NCBI GenBank assembly: GCA_945862125.1
Contig: CAMAYC010000001.1
Span: 43,649-107,648, forward strand
Origin: Reyranella massiliensis 521
Lineage (GTDB): Bacteria > Pseudomonadota > Alphaproteobacteria > Reyranellales > Reyranellaceae
Direction of reading: 5' to 3'
Length of the DNA: 64,000 nt
A model generated the notes under the pieces. The model was not told the DNA's origin. It made no database searches and saw only the letters and a program-made list of their open reading frames with translations. Below are positions 17,596 to 27,053 of this stretch, in pieces (the stretch's first letter is position 1; each line of letters starts with the position of its first letter). The position numbers and the translations under genes are program-made.

Positions 17596-19953
17596 CTACT
17601 TCTTCTCGTCCTTCTTGGACTCTTCTTCCTTGTCGTCAGCGGCAGGCTTCGCCGCCGGCTGAACGACAGGCGCCGGAACTGCAGTCGGCAGTGGCACGGC
17701 CACCTTCGGCTCGACCGCGACGGGCGGCTTCGGCGGCTGCACCGCGGGAACAGCGACGGGCGGTACGGCGACGGGCGGGGCGGCAACCGGCGGCGCCGGA
17801 ATCGACGGCGTTACGGCCGCACCCTTTTCAGGAGCCTTGGTGTCGACTGGCGGTGGCGTGCGGATGTCGGCCGGACGCGGCGCGGCAGGTGCCGGCTGAG
17901 CCTGCGGCGGTGCTGCGGCCTTCGGCACTTCCGGCTTCGCTGGTTCGGCGGGCTTGGCAGGCTCAGCAGGGGTTGCCCGCTGTGCAGGTGCTGCCGGTGG
18001 CGTCGCGGGCTTGGCAGGTTCGGCAGGCGTTGCCCGCTGGGCCGGTGCTGCCGGCGGCGTCGCAGGTTTGGCCGGCTCGGCAGGCGCTGCCCGTTGAGCA
18101 GGCGCTGCCGGAGGCGTCGCGACCGGCGCGCTCGGTGTCTTGATGTCGTTAGCGGCCGGCGCCTTGGCTTCGGGCGTGGCAGGAGCGGGCGTGACCGGCG
18201 CCTTGCCGTCGTCCTTCAGGACAGGCGGGGCGGCGCCGGTGCGCGGCACCAGGGGCGGTGCAGTGACCTTTGCCTGCGGCGTGGCCGTGGTGTTGGTTGT
18301 CGCCGTGCCAGTCGCCGTGCCAGTCGCCGTACCCGTCGCGGGAGTGGTGGCAGCCGGCGTGGCCGGCGCCGTCGCAAGCTTGGGCCCCGGCGCGGCGGCT
18401 TTCGCCGTCGTGGGCTTGGCGAGAGTCGGCATGTCGGCAACGGCTGTCTTGGCGACCGGCAGGTTGGCGTTGGCACCCGCAGAGGCCTTGGCTTCGGCAT
18501 CCGCCTTGGCTTTGGCATCCGCCTCAGCCTTCGGATCGGCAACAGGGGCCGTCGTCGTGGCCGGTGCGGCGCGCGCGGCCGGCGCCGCGACGGGAGCAGC
18601 AGCCGGTGCGGTCGCGATCGAGGCGGTGGGCGCCGGCGGCGCCGAGACGGGCGCAACCGGTGCGGCGGCGATCTGTGCGGGTGTTACCTGCAGTGCCGCT
18701 CGTGCGACTGGCTGCGAGCCCACGAAAACGGTGGACGGGACCACGGTCGCGAAGCGCTGGTTCGCCATCACCGAGTTCTGTCCGGCGATGTAGGCTTCGC
18801 GGCGTTGCGCCCGCTGCCAGCGATCTTCCTGCGTCTGTGCTTGGACCTGGTTGGAGCTGTTGAGGCGGGTGTAGTAGGCGCGGTCGGTGCTGTACGAGGG
18901 AACATAAGCCTCGCGCGGCGCGAGCGGAAACCAGCCCACCGGCGAGCTGGCTTGCGCGGACGTGTTGCCGCCCAGCAGGGCCTGCACGAGTTGGATGCCG
19001 CCGATGAAGTTGACCAAGGCGGGCGCATAGACCGGTTGCGCCTCGCGCTGCGGCGGCACCCAGACCCAGCGATTGTTGCTGTTTGCCCAGCGGCCGTAGT
19101 GTGAGGGCGCATAGCCCCAGGGCTGATCGTCGACCCAGGTCCAGCCCCACGGCTTCACGTAGGACCAATGGCCTTCCTTGTAGGGCTGCCAGCCCGCCGG
19201 CACCGAGCGCGGCGTCCAGACGTTGCCGTACTGGCTGTCGTTGCTCCAGCTGCCGTAGCTGTTGAGATCCTCATAGCCGGTGATACCGGCCGACACATAT
19301 TGCGACGGCGGATCGTAGTTGATCTGGCGATCGCGGGCGGCCCATGAGGCCGGCTGCACCGGCGGTGCGGTGTTGAGGGTGCGCAGCTGCAACGCGCCGG
19401 TATCGCCGAAGACCTCGGCGACCTGGCCTGCGTTGACCGTCGCGGTCCTGCCGTCAAGGCTCTGGATCTGCGCCGCGCCGGTGCGGACGCCCAGCCGCGT
19501 GGCATCCTGCGTGGAGCCCGCCTCGACGTAATAGTCGCCCTGCTGGCGCAGGTTGACCGTGCCGCGCGGCGTCACAATCTGATAGGGCGTGTTGGGGTTG
19601 AGCGCGAATGTCTTGATGTCGACCCGGCCCTGGCCGACCTGCAGGCGGGTCTGGTTGTCGTTGATCTCCAGCAGGTTGAGCTGCGTGCTGCCGTCCATGC
19701 GCACGCGCGTTCCCGCGACCGAGACTTCGCTACGGGCATTGGGCTCCGTCCAGATCGAATCACCCGACGTCAGTGGCGTATTGATGACAGCAGGGCTCCA
19801 GCCGGCCTGCTCGTCATCGTGGAACGAAACGGTGCCTTCCGTATAGGCCAGGCGTCCGGCCTGCGAGGGCGGCTCGTTGAGGGCATAGGCGCTGCCGGCA
19901 AAGGCTGCGATGCAGAGCGTGGCGCCTATGGCGACGCGAAAGGATTGACCCAT
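17596..19953 (-). CDS. FecR-domain / DUF6600-like exported protein with long Pro/Ala-rich C-terminal tail
   Basis: Signal peptide, FecR-like VRTGAAQIQSLDGRTATVNAGQVAEV, DUF6600-like YGSWSNDSQYGNVWTPRSVPAGWQPYKEGHWSYVKPWGWTWVDDQPWGYAPSHYGRW, then low-complexity tail. Confidence 0.82.
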   Translation of the reverse strand: MGQSFRVAIGATLCIAAFAGSAYALNEPPSQAGRLAYTEGTVSFHDDEQAGWSPAVINTPLTSGDSIWTEPNARSEVSVAGTRVRMDGSTQLNLLEINDNQTRLQVGQGRVDIKTFALNPNTPYQIVTPRGTVNLRQQGDYYVEAGSTQDATRLGVRTGAAQIQSLDGRTATVNAGQVAEVFGDTGALQLRTLNTAPPVQPASWAARDRQINYDPPSQYVSAGITGYEDLNSYGSWSNDSQYGNVWTPRSVPAGWQPYKEGHWSYVKPWGWTWVDDQPWGYAPSHYGRWANSNNRWVWVPPQREAQPVYAPALVNFIGGIQLVQALLGGNTSAQASSPVGWFPLAPREAYVPSYSTDRAYYTRLNSSNQVQAQTQEDRWQRAQRREAYIAGQNSVMANQRFATVVPSTVFVGSQPVARAALQVTPAQIAAAPVAPVSAPPAPTASIATAPAAAPVAAPAARAAPATTTAPVADPKAEADAKAKADAEAKASAGANANLPVAKTAVADMPTLAKPTTAKAAAPGPKLATAPATPAATTPATGTATGTATGTATTNTTATPQAKVTAPPLVPRTGAAPPVLKDDGKAPVTPAPATPEAKAPAANDIKTPSAPVATPPAAPAQRAAPAEPAKPATPPAAPAQRATPAEPAKPATPPAAPAQRATPAEPAKPAEPAKPEVPKAAAPPQAQPAPAAPRPADIRTPPPVDTKAPEKGAAVTPSIPAPPVAAPPVAVPPVAVPAVQPPKPPVAVEPKVAVPLPTAVPAPVVQPAAKPAADDKEEESKKDEKK
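17951..18121. repeat. three tandem 57-bp units (17951-18007, 18008-18064, 18065-18121) encoding PATPPAAPAQR(A/T)(A/T)PAEPAK-type 19-aa repeats
   Basis: Direct alignment of consecutive units, for example ggcttggcaggctcagcagg.. / ggcttggcaggttcggcagg.. / ggtttggccggctcggcagg.. Confidence 0.88.
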
Positions 19954-20052
19954 GCTGTTGCTCCTCGATAGGCTCGCGCCGCCTGTCGCTGATGCGGCTC
20001 GCCCTCAAGCACAACACGCCAATGACCAGGCGGTTCCATCAGGGAGACAAGA

Positions 20053-20634
20053 ATGCCCGTCGCAGACCCCAACCGCGTGATCGTCACCGGCGAAAACCCG
20101 TTCATCCGCCTCAGCGAAAAGGACGGCGATCCCAATTCAACGGAAGCCAGCTTCTGGCGAATCCTGTTCTGCCCGGCCGGGCCGGGCCACGTGCTCTATC
20201 TCAAGAGCGAGCTGACGCACGGCCGCTGGCGTATCTATTCCGACAACATCGCCATGGCGCGCTGGCTGCAGCAGACCGTGCAGGGCATGCTCAATCCCGA
20301 GCTGAAGGATCTCTCGATCGCCGTGATCGATGCCGAGTTCTCGCGCTCGGGCGATCCGCACTATTTCTGGACCGAGCATGTCTCGGCGGCCGACTCCGAG
20401 GTGGCGCTCACCTGGCACGACATCGGCGATCCGCTGCTGATCCACACCCATCCCAACGAGGCGCCGAACCCGCGCCCCTACGGTGTCTGCACCGTGCTGG
20501 TGCCGGCGCTCGGCGCGCGGCTGACGGTGGACGGAGTCCAGGCCAAGGGCCTGCCGTGGAAGCGCGAGCGCGAGGGCCGGCCCTTCAGTACCTGCGCGCT
20601 GGCCTTCTCCGAAAGCTGGACGGAAGCGCGGTAG
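20053..20634 (+). CDS. conserved hypothetical protein
   Basis: 193-aa ORF with coding-like composition, clear start after agacaaga. Confidence 0.7.
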   Translation: MPVADPNRVIVTGENPFIRLSEKDGDPNSTEASFWRILFCPAGPGHVLYLKSELTHGRWRIYSDNIAMARWLQQTVQGMLNPELKDLSIAVIDAEFSRSGDPHYFWTEHVSAADSEVALTWHDIGDPLLIHTHPNEAPNPRPYGVCTVLVPALGARLTVDGVQAKGLPWKREREGRPFSTCALAFSESWTEAR

Positions 20635-20649
20635 GCGGGAGCCCGCCAG

Positions 20650-21669
20650 CTAACCCTTGAGGTCGAAGGCGCGCGCGAGCTGGGTGTAGCTCTCGCGTCG
20701 CACGTCCTCGTCGTGTGTCCAGGTGACGACGGCCATTTCCTGGACACCGACCTCTGTCGCCAGGTCGCGGATCCTTGTCGCGACCTCGGGGCCGGTGCCG
20801 ACGAAGGAATCCTTGCGGAACTGCTCCATGCGCGCCTGCTCATGCACGGTGAGCGGCGCTTGTGCCGCGATCTCGGGCGCTTCCAGCGGCACCAGGATGC
20901 CCTTGTCGCGGTTTATGCGGGAGAGGGCGCGCGAAGTGAAATGGTACTGCGCCTGCTCCATGGTCTCGGCGGCCAGCGCCCAGACGCAGAGCCCGGCGTG
21001 TGGCTCGGGATGGCGGGCGCTCGGCCTGTATGTGCGCTGGTAGAGATCGATGGCGCGCTTGCCGCCGGCGCCGTCGCTGAAGAACCAGGCGTAGCAGTAG
21101 GGCAGGCCAAATAGCGCGGCGACCTGGGCGCCATAATCGGAGCTGCCGAGGATCCAGACTTCCGGCGCCGTCGCACCTTGCGGAAAGGCCTTCACCGCCG
21201 CGAACGGATGTCGGTCGACCAGGGGCTCGTTGTGTACCCAGGCGATCAGGTCGCGCACGTCGGAAGGAAAATGCTCGGGCCGCTCGTTGGCCGCGGGATT
21301 GAGCGCAAACGCCGTGCGCCCGTCCGAGCCCGGCGCGCGGCCGAGCCCCATGTCGATGCGGCCCGGCGCCAGTGCATCGAGCACGCGGAAAACCTCGGCC
21401 ACTTTGAACGGCGCATAATGCGGCAACATGATGCCGGCGCTGCCGATCCGGATGCGTTCCGTCGTGGCCGCGATCGCCGCGATCACGATCTCGGGCGCGG
21501 TGCCGACGATGGTCGGGTGATTGTGGTGCTCGGACACCCAGAAGCGCTGATAGCCCAGCGCCTCGCAATGCTTGGCGAGCGCCACGGTGTTGCGGATCGA
21601 CTGGTCCTGCGGGCGCCCGGCGACGGCGATCGACTGGTCGAGGACGGAAAGACGCGTGAGCTTTGACAT
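20650..21669 (-). CDS. LLM class flavin-dependent oxidoreductase (luciferase-like)
   Basis: LSVLDQSIAVAGRPQDQSIRNTVALAKHCEALGYQRFWVSEHHNHPTIVGTAPEIVIAAIAATTERIRIGSAGIMLPHYAP. Confidence 0.93.
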   Translation of the reverse strand: MSKLTRLSVLDQSIAVAGRPQDQSIRNTVALAKHCEALGYQRFWVSEHHNHPTIVGTAPEIVIAAIAATTERIRIGSAGIMLPHYAPFKVAEVFRVLDALAPGRIDMGLGRAPGSDGRTAFALNPAANERPEHFPSDVRDLIAWVHNEPLVDRHPFAAVKAFPQGATAPEVWILGSSDYGAQVAALFGLPYCYAWFFSDGAGGKRAIDLYQRTYRPSARHPEPHAGLCVWALAAETMEQAQYHFTSRALSRINRDKGILVPLEAPEIAAQAPLTVHEQARMEQFRKDSFVGTGPEVATRIRDLATEVGVQEMAVVTWTHDEDVRRESYTQLARAFDLKG

Positions 21670-21693
21670 TGCCCCAGACGTAAGGCGTGCGCG

Positions 21694-22551
21694 CTACTCC
21701 GGCAAGGTCGCGATCATGTAGAGCGCCTGCAGTGTGGGCGTCGGCCGCTCTTTTTCGCCGAACGCCTTGGTGAAGATGGTGGCGATCTCGCCCGATCTAT
21801 AGATGTGGCTCAGCGCCCGATCGACGGCGATGCGGAAGTCGCCATCGCCGCGACGCATCGCCAGCGCAAACGGCTCGATGGTGAGGGAATTGCTGGCCAG
21901 CAGGATGCGGGCGGCATCGGGATGGCCCTTGATCATGGAGGCAAGCATGGCGCGGCCGGCGAAATAGGCGGCGATCTGACCTTTCTCCAGGGCGACCATC
22001 GCCTCCTCGAAGGTCTTGAACGCCACGAATTCGGCATTGACGTGGAGCCCGGCCAGCGACTTTCGCGTGATCTCCTCGGTAAGCGTGCCGGCGGCGACGC
22101 CGACTTTCTTGCCGGTCAGCAGCTTGAGGTCCTGCGGTCCGTCGTTGCGGATGGCGAAGCTGGTGCCATCGACGAAGGTCGGAACAGAGAAGTCGACGAT
22201 TGCGCGCCGTTCCAGAGTCTGGGTGAGCGAGTCGCAGATCAGGTCGGCCTTGTTCTGTGTGATCGCATCGAGGCGGTTGGACGTGGTCACCGGAACGTAA
22301 ACCACCTTCAGGTCCGGGATTTTCAGCTGCTGGCCGAGATCCTTGGCGACCGCCTGGCAAAGGTCGATCATGAAGCCGGCGGGCTGGCCGGCCGGCGTCT
22401 TGTAGGCGAAGGGCGCGGCATCCTCGCGGTAGGCAACGCGCAGTGTCTTGCTCGCACGGACGTCGTCGAGCGTGGCGGCCATGGCGTTGCCGCCGAAGAC
22501 AGCGCCCATCGCCAGCGTCAGAAGACCAAGCTTTTTCGACATCGCGTTCAT
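21694..22551 (-). CDS. amino-acid ABC transporter substrate-binding protein
   Basis: Signal peptide, ASKTLRVAYREDAAPFAYKTPAGQPAGFMIDLCQAVA, LLTGKKVGVAAGTLTEEI. Confidence 0.9.
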   Translation of the reverse strand: MNAMSKKLGLLTLAMGAVFGGNAMAATLDDVRASKTLRVAYREDAAPFAYKTPAGQPAGFMIDLCQAVAKDLGQQLKIPDLKVVYVPVTTSNRLDAITQNKADLICDSLTQTLERRAIVDFSVPTFVDGTSFAIRNDGPQDLKLLTGKKVGVAAGTLTEEITRKSLAGLHVNAEFVAFKTFEEAMVALEKGQIAAYFAGRAMLASMIKGHPDAARILLASNSLTIEPFALAMRRGDGDFRIAVDRALSHIYRSGEIATIFTKAFGEKERPTPTLQALYMIATLPE

Positions 22552-22751
22552 GAATCTCTTTCCTTGTCTGGTCTGGCCTGCGGCGGACGGAAAACATCGG
22601 ACATCCCGTCTCAGATGACCACCTGAATTACAGAAGAGTGCGCAGTGATGGCCATACCGTCATCCACTCAAGTGTTTGAAATAATGTAATATAAATTCTT
22701 CCTTAAATTAGTTCTGCGAATGACTTGCAATTAATGGTCAAGCCAGCATAT

Positions 22752-22771
22752 TAGAATCGTTCCAGTCTAAT
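22752..22771. promoter_or_regulatory. inverted repeat TTAGA-N10-TCTAA upstream of peroxiredoxin gene (possible operator)
   Basis: ttagaatcgttccagtctaa in an AT-rich divergent intergenic region, 19 bp before the ATG. Confidence 0.35.
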
Positions 22772-22790
22772 TTGCCTCAAGGAGCGTTTC

Positions 22791-23330
22791 ATGCTGACCA
22801 TCGGAGACAAGTTTCCCTCGTTCGACCTCAAGGCGGTGGTGAGCACCGACGCCAAGACCGCCTTCACCCAGCTCTCCGACAAGAGCGACAAGGGCAAGTG
22901 GAAGATCGTGTTCTTCTGGCCCAAGGACTTCACCTTCGTCTGCCCGACCGAGATCGCGGCCTTTGGCAAGATCAACAAGGAATTCAACGAGCGCGACGCG
23001 GTGGTCTACGGCGTGTCGACCGACTCCGAGTTCGTCCATCTCGCCTGGCGCCAGAACCATGCCGACCTGAAGGCGCTGCCGTTCGCCATGTTGGCCGACC
23101 TCAAGCGTGAGCTCTCGACCTCGCTCGGCATTCTCGACAAGAACGAGGGCGTTTGCCTGCGCGCCACCTTCATCGTCGATCCCGAGGGCATCATCCGCTT
23201 CGTGTCGGTGAACGACCTCTCGGTCGGCCGCAACCCGCAGGAAGTGCTGCGCGTCCTCGATGCCCTGCAGACCGACGAACTCTGCCCGTGCAACTGGCAG
23301 AAGGGCGACGACGTCCTCAAGGCCGCCTAA
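22791..23330 (+). CDS. peroxiredoxin (AhpC/TSA family)
   Basis: [30 protein letters not shown]...; resolving region [15 protein letters not shown]. Confidence 0.93.
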   Translation: MLTIGDKFPSFDLKAVVSTDAKTAFTQLSDKSDKGKWKIVFFWPKDFTFVCPTEIAAFGKINKEFNERDAVVYGVSTDSEFVHLAWRQNHADLKALPFAMLADLKRELSTSLGILDKNEGVCLRATFIVDPEGIIRFVSVNDLSVGRNPQEVLRVLDALQTDELCPCNWQKGDDVLKAA

Positions 23331-23340
23331 GGAGACTGCA

Positions 23341-23892
23341 ATGTCGCTCGACGTCCTGAAGGATCGGCTGCCCGACTACGCACGCGACCTGAAGCTCAAT
23401 CTCTCGAGCCTGGCCGCCGAGCAGTTGCTCAGCCCGCAGCAGAGGGCCGGCAGCTTCGTCGCTGCCGCGCTCGCGGCAAACCATGCTCCGACCATGCAGG
23501 CCGTGGTCGGAGCCTTCGCGGCCGAAATGTCGCCGGAAGCGCTCAACGCCGCCAAGATCGCGGCGTCGCTGATGGCGATGAACAACATCTACTACCGCTT
23601 CGTGCATCTCGTGCACGCGGCCGACTACAAGACCCTGCCGGCCAAGCTGCGCATGACCGCCATGGCCAGGCCCGGCGTCGACAAGGTCGATTTCGAGCTG
23701 TGGTCGCTGGTGGTCTCGGCCGTCAACGGCTGCGGCATGTGTCTGGAAGCGCACGAGAAGGTCTGCCGCGAGGCCGGCCTCTCGGCGGAGCAGGTCCAGG
23801 CCGCTGTGCGGATCGCTGCCGTGGTGCATGCGGTTGCGCGCACGCTTGCTGCAGAAGAGGCGCTGGCGCCTGAACTGGCGGCGGCAGCCTGA
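23341..23892 (+). CDS. AhpD-like alkylhydroperoxidase (carboxymuconolactone decarboxylase fold)
   Basis: [38 protein letters not shown]; immediately downstream of peroxiredoxin. Confidence 0.93.
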   Translation: MSLDVLKDRLPDYARDLKLNLSSLAAEQLLSPQQRAGSFVAAALAANHAPTMQAVVGAFAAEMSPEALNAAKIAASLMAMNNIYYRFVHLVHAADYKTLPAKLRMTAMARPGVDKVDFELWSLVVSAVNGCGMCLEAHEKVCREAGLSAEQVQAAVRIAAVVHAVARTLAAEEALAPELAAAA

Positions 23893-23959
23893 CCTTGTCG
23901 CGTCACGACATGCGGGCCAAACTCCGGCCGATTTTTTTGTAACCGGACGGAGAGCCCGC

Positions 23960-25459
23960 ATGTCGATGACCGCCACCCAGCCGAAATCCGCGCCGGTCGC
24001 CGGCACATACCAGCCCAAGGGCATGCTGATCGGCGGCAAGTGGGTGGAGAGTGCTTCGGGCCAGCGCATCGCCATCGAAAATCCGGCCAAGCGCACGACC
24101 GTGGCCGAAGTGCCGCGCGCCGCCGCCGCCGATGTCGACGCCGCGGTCGCGGCGGCGGAGAAGGCGTTCGCGGCGTGGAAGAACGTGGTGCCGCGCGAAC
24201 GCGGCAGGATGCTGCTCAAGGCCGCCGAGGCCCTGGAGGCGCGCGCCGAGGAGATGGCCCGCACCATCGCGCTCGAGACGGGCAATGCGCTCCGCACGCA
24301 GGCGCGCGGTGAAGCCAAGCTGGCGGCCGACGTCTTTCGCTATTTCGGCGGCCTTGCGTCCGAGCTGAAGGGCGAGACCGTACCGCTGGGCGAGCACGTG
24401 CTGTCCTACACCCGCCGCGAGCCGATCGGCATCGTGGGCGCCATCATCCCGTGGAATGCCCCGGTCATGCTGGGCGCGCTGAAGATCGCGCCCGCGCTCT
24501 GCGCCGGCAATGTGCTGGTCCTGAAGGCCGCGGAAGATGCGCCGCTGGCCGTCCTGCTGATGGCCGACATCGTCCAGGAGTTCGTCCCGGCCGGCGTGTT
24601 GAACGTGATCACCGGCTACGGCGAGGAGTGCGGCGGGCCGCTCGCCAACCACCCCAAGATCCGCAAGCTCTCGTTCACCGGCTCGACCGAGGTCGGCAAG
24701 GTGATCATGCGCGCCGCGGCCGAACGCATCGTGCCGGTGTCGCTGGAGCTCGGCGGCAAGAGCCCCTCGATCGTCTATCCCGACGCCGACGAGGATTGGG
24801 CGGTCGACGGCATCATCAACGCCATGCGCTTCACGCGCCAGAGCCAGAGCTGCACCGCAGGCTCGCGCATGTTCCTGCACGAGGACATTTTCGACTCCTT
24901 CCTGAAGAAGCTCGAGAAGAAGACGACGGCACTGAAGATCGGCGATCCGCTCGACGAGGCCTCCGACATCGGCACCATCATCAACAACAAGCAGTTCACC
25001 AAGGTCTGCAAGTATGTCGACGAGGGGCTGAAGCGCTCCGACGCCCAGCTCGTGTTCGGCGGCCTGCCGCCCAAGACCGGGCCGCTCTCCGAGGGCTACT
25101 TCACCATCCCGACGGTGTTCGCCGACCGTTCCAACGACTGGCGCCTGGCGCGCGAGGAGATCTTCGGGCCGGTGCTGGTGGCGATCCGCTGGAGCGACGA
25201 GGCCGAGGCCATCCGCATGGCCAACGACAGTCACTACGGTCTCGCGGCCTATGTCTGGACGCATGACATCGGCAAGGGGTTGCGCGCCGCGCACGCCATC
25301 GAGTCGGGCTGGGTGCAGGTCAACCAGGGCGGCGGCCAGACGCCCGGCATGTCCTACGGCGGCTACAAGCAGAGCGGCCTGGGCCGCGAGTTCTCGCTGG
25401 AAGGCATGCTCGACAGCTTCACCCAGCGCAAGAGCGTGACGGTCAACCTCGCCGTCTAG
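23960..25459 (+). CDS. aldehyde dehydrogenase family protein
   Basis: IIPWNAPVMLGALKIAPALCAGN, ELGGKSPSIVYPDAD, QSQSCTAGSRMFLHE, EEIFGPVL. Confidence 0.95.
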   Translation: MSMTATQPKSAPVAGTYQPKGMLIGGKWVESASGQRIAIENPAKRTTVAEVPRAAAADVDAAVAAAEKAFAAWKNVVPRERGRMLLKAAEALEARAEEMARTIALETGNALRTQARGEAKLAADVFRYFGGLASELKGETVPLGEHVLSYTRREPIGIVGAIIPWNAPVMLGALKIAPALCAGNVLVLKAAEDAPLAVLLMADIVQEFVPAGVLNVITGYGEECGGPLANHPKIRKLSFTGSTEVGKVIMRAAAERIVPVSLELGGKSPSIVYPDADEDWAVDGIINAMRFTRQSQSCTAGSRMFLHEDIFDSFLKKLEKKTTALKIGDPLDEASDIGTIINNKQFTKVCKYVDEGLKRSDAQLVFGGLPPKTGPLSEGYFTIPTVFADRSNDWRLAREEIFGPVLVAIRWSDEAEAIRMANDSHYGLAAYVWTHDIGKGLRAAHAIESGWVQVNQGGGQTPGMSYGGYKQSGLGREFSLEGMLDSFTQRKSVTVNLAV

Positions 25460-26877
25460 GCCGGCACCTTGCGGTGAAAGTCGGTCGCGCCCTGGTAGGC
25501 GTGGCCGACGCGGTAGAGCAGCGCCTCGTCGAATGGCCGGCCGATCAGCTGCAGCCCGATCGGCGCGCCGTTCGAATCGAAGCCGCACGGCACCGATAGC
25601 GCCGGCAGGCCCAGCGTATTGAACGGCCGTGTGAGTCCGGTGAAGCCCGCCACCATCTTGAGCACGGCAGGCCCGCCCTTGGTCTCGGTGTCGGTCTCCT
25701 CGATGGTCGGGATCGGGAAAGGGATGGCGGGCAGCATCACGGCGTCGACACCGTCCATGGCCAGCGCCAGGAACTCCTTCACGAAATGCGAACGAAGGCG
25801 CAGCGCATCTATGTAGTGCGTCGCCGGAATGAAGAACCCCGCTTCCATGCGCGAGCGCACCTGGTTGGCGTAGAGTTCCGGCGTCTCCTCCATCCACGGC
25901 CGGTGCATGGCGGCAGCCTCGCACTTCACCATCACCTCGGCGGCGCGATAGAGCGCGGTGAAGTCGGGCAGCCTGGCCGTGGTCACCCTGGCGCCCAGCT
26001 GGCCCAACGCGTCGGCGGCGGCCTGCACCGCCGCACCGACCTGGGCATCGAGGGCGGCGGGGCCGTCGTTCGGCAGCGCGAGTCCGATCCTGAGACCGCC
26101 GACGCCGCCTTCCAGCAGCGCCTCGTAGTCCGGCACCGGCTTCTCGCTGGTGGTCGAATCCTCGGGATCGTGGCCGGCGAGGATGCCCAGCATGCGCGCG
26201 TTGTCGCGCACCGTGCGGGTGAGCGGGCCGACATGATCGAGGCTCCACGAGCGCGCGACGGCGCCGGCACGGCTCACGCGGCCGTAGGTCGCCTTCATGC
26301 CCACGACCCCGCAGGCCGAGGCGGGCAGGCGGATCGAGCCGCCGGTGTCGGACCCCAACGCGCCATAGACCATGCGCGCCGCCACCGAGGCGCCCGAGCC
26401 ACTCGACGAGCCGCCAGTCACGCGTGAAGCGTCCCAAGGATTGCGGCAATGGCCGTGATGCACATTGTGGCCGGTCGGACCGGCGGCGAATTCCGCCATG
26501 TTGAGGAAGCCTAATTCGACCACGCCCGCGGCATCGAGCTTCTGCAGTGCCGTCGCCGTCACGGGCGCCGTCCAGTCGCGGCGGATCGCGCTGCCGCCGA
26601 TCGAGAGCTCGCCCTTGCGATAGTACATGTCCTTGTGCGCCATCGGCACGCCGTGCAGCGGACCGCGACGCTTGCCGGCGGCCAGTTCTCTGTCCATCGC
26701 TCGCGCCTGTTCCAGCGCCTTTTCCTCGTAGAGACGCAGGAAGGCATTGGTGCGCGGCTGCCAGATTTTTGTGCGCGCGAGGCACGCCTCGGTCGCTTCC
26801 ACCGACGTAATGCGCCCCTCGGCGATGGCATCGGCGATCGCCGTCAGGTCTTCCAGGGCGAGATCGTCGTTCCTCAC
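25456..26877 (-). CDS. amidase signature family protein
   Basis: GVPMAHKDMYYRKG, TGGSSSGSGASVAARMVYGALGSDTGGSIRLPASACGVVGMKATYG; GTG start overlapping upstream small ORF. Confidence 0.93.
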   Translation of the reverse strand: MRNDDLALEDLTAIADAIAEGRITSVEATEACLARTKIWQPRTNAFLRLYEEKALEQARAMDRELAAGKRRGPLHGVPMAHKDMYYRKGELSIGGSAIRRDWTAPVTATALQKLDAAGVVELGFLNMAEFAAGPTGHNVHHGHCRNPWDASRVTGGSSSGSGASVAARMVYGALGSDTGGSIRLPASACGVVGMKATYGRVSRAGAVARSWSLDHVGPLTRTVRDNARMLGILAGHDPEDSTTSEKPVPDYEALLEGGVGGLRIGLALPNDGPAALDAQVGAAVQAAADALGQLGARVTTARLPDFTALYRAAEVMVKCEAAAMHRPWMEETPELYANQVRSRMEAGFFIPATHYIDALRLRSHFVKEFLALAMDGVDAVMLPAIPFPIPTIEETDTETKGGPAVLKMVAGFTGLTRPFNTLGLPALSVPCGFDSNGAPIGLQLIGRPFDEALLYRVGHAYQGATDFHRKVPA

Positions 26878-27044
26878 GGCTTGGCTTCCTTCGCGAGTAC
26901 GCTGGCGAACGACGCCGGATCGTCGTCGAAGGTGAGGCGCGCACGCGAGGCGTCGAGCACCGCCTTGCACAGGATGTCGACTTCGTCCTTCAGCTCGGCG
27001 AGGCGCTTTTCGTCGAACTTCGGTCCATCGAATGTCGGAGTCAT
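26874..27044 (-). CDS. 56-aa small protein translationally coupled to the amidase
   Basis: MTPTFDGPKFDEKRLAELKDEVDILCKAVLDASRARLTFDDDPASFASVLAKEAKP*; stop overlaps GTG start of amidase (GTGA); agga-type SD upstream; below ORF-track size cutoff. Confidence 0.65.
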   Translation of the reverse strand: MTPTFDGPKFDEKRLAELKDEVDILCKAVLDASRARLTFDDDPASFASVLAKEAKP

Positions 27045-27053
27045 CGTTTCTCC

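Noticed and set aside
23903-26944. 1013-aa minus-strand ORF
   Set aside because: Antisense to a clear aldehyde dehydrogenase and out of frame with the amidase; Arg/His/Gly-rich shadow ORF typical of high GC.
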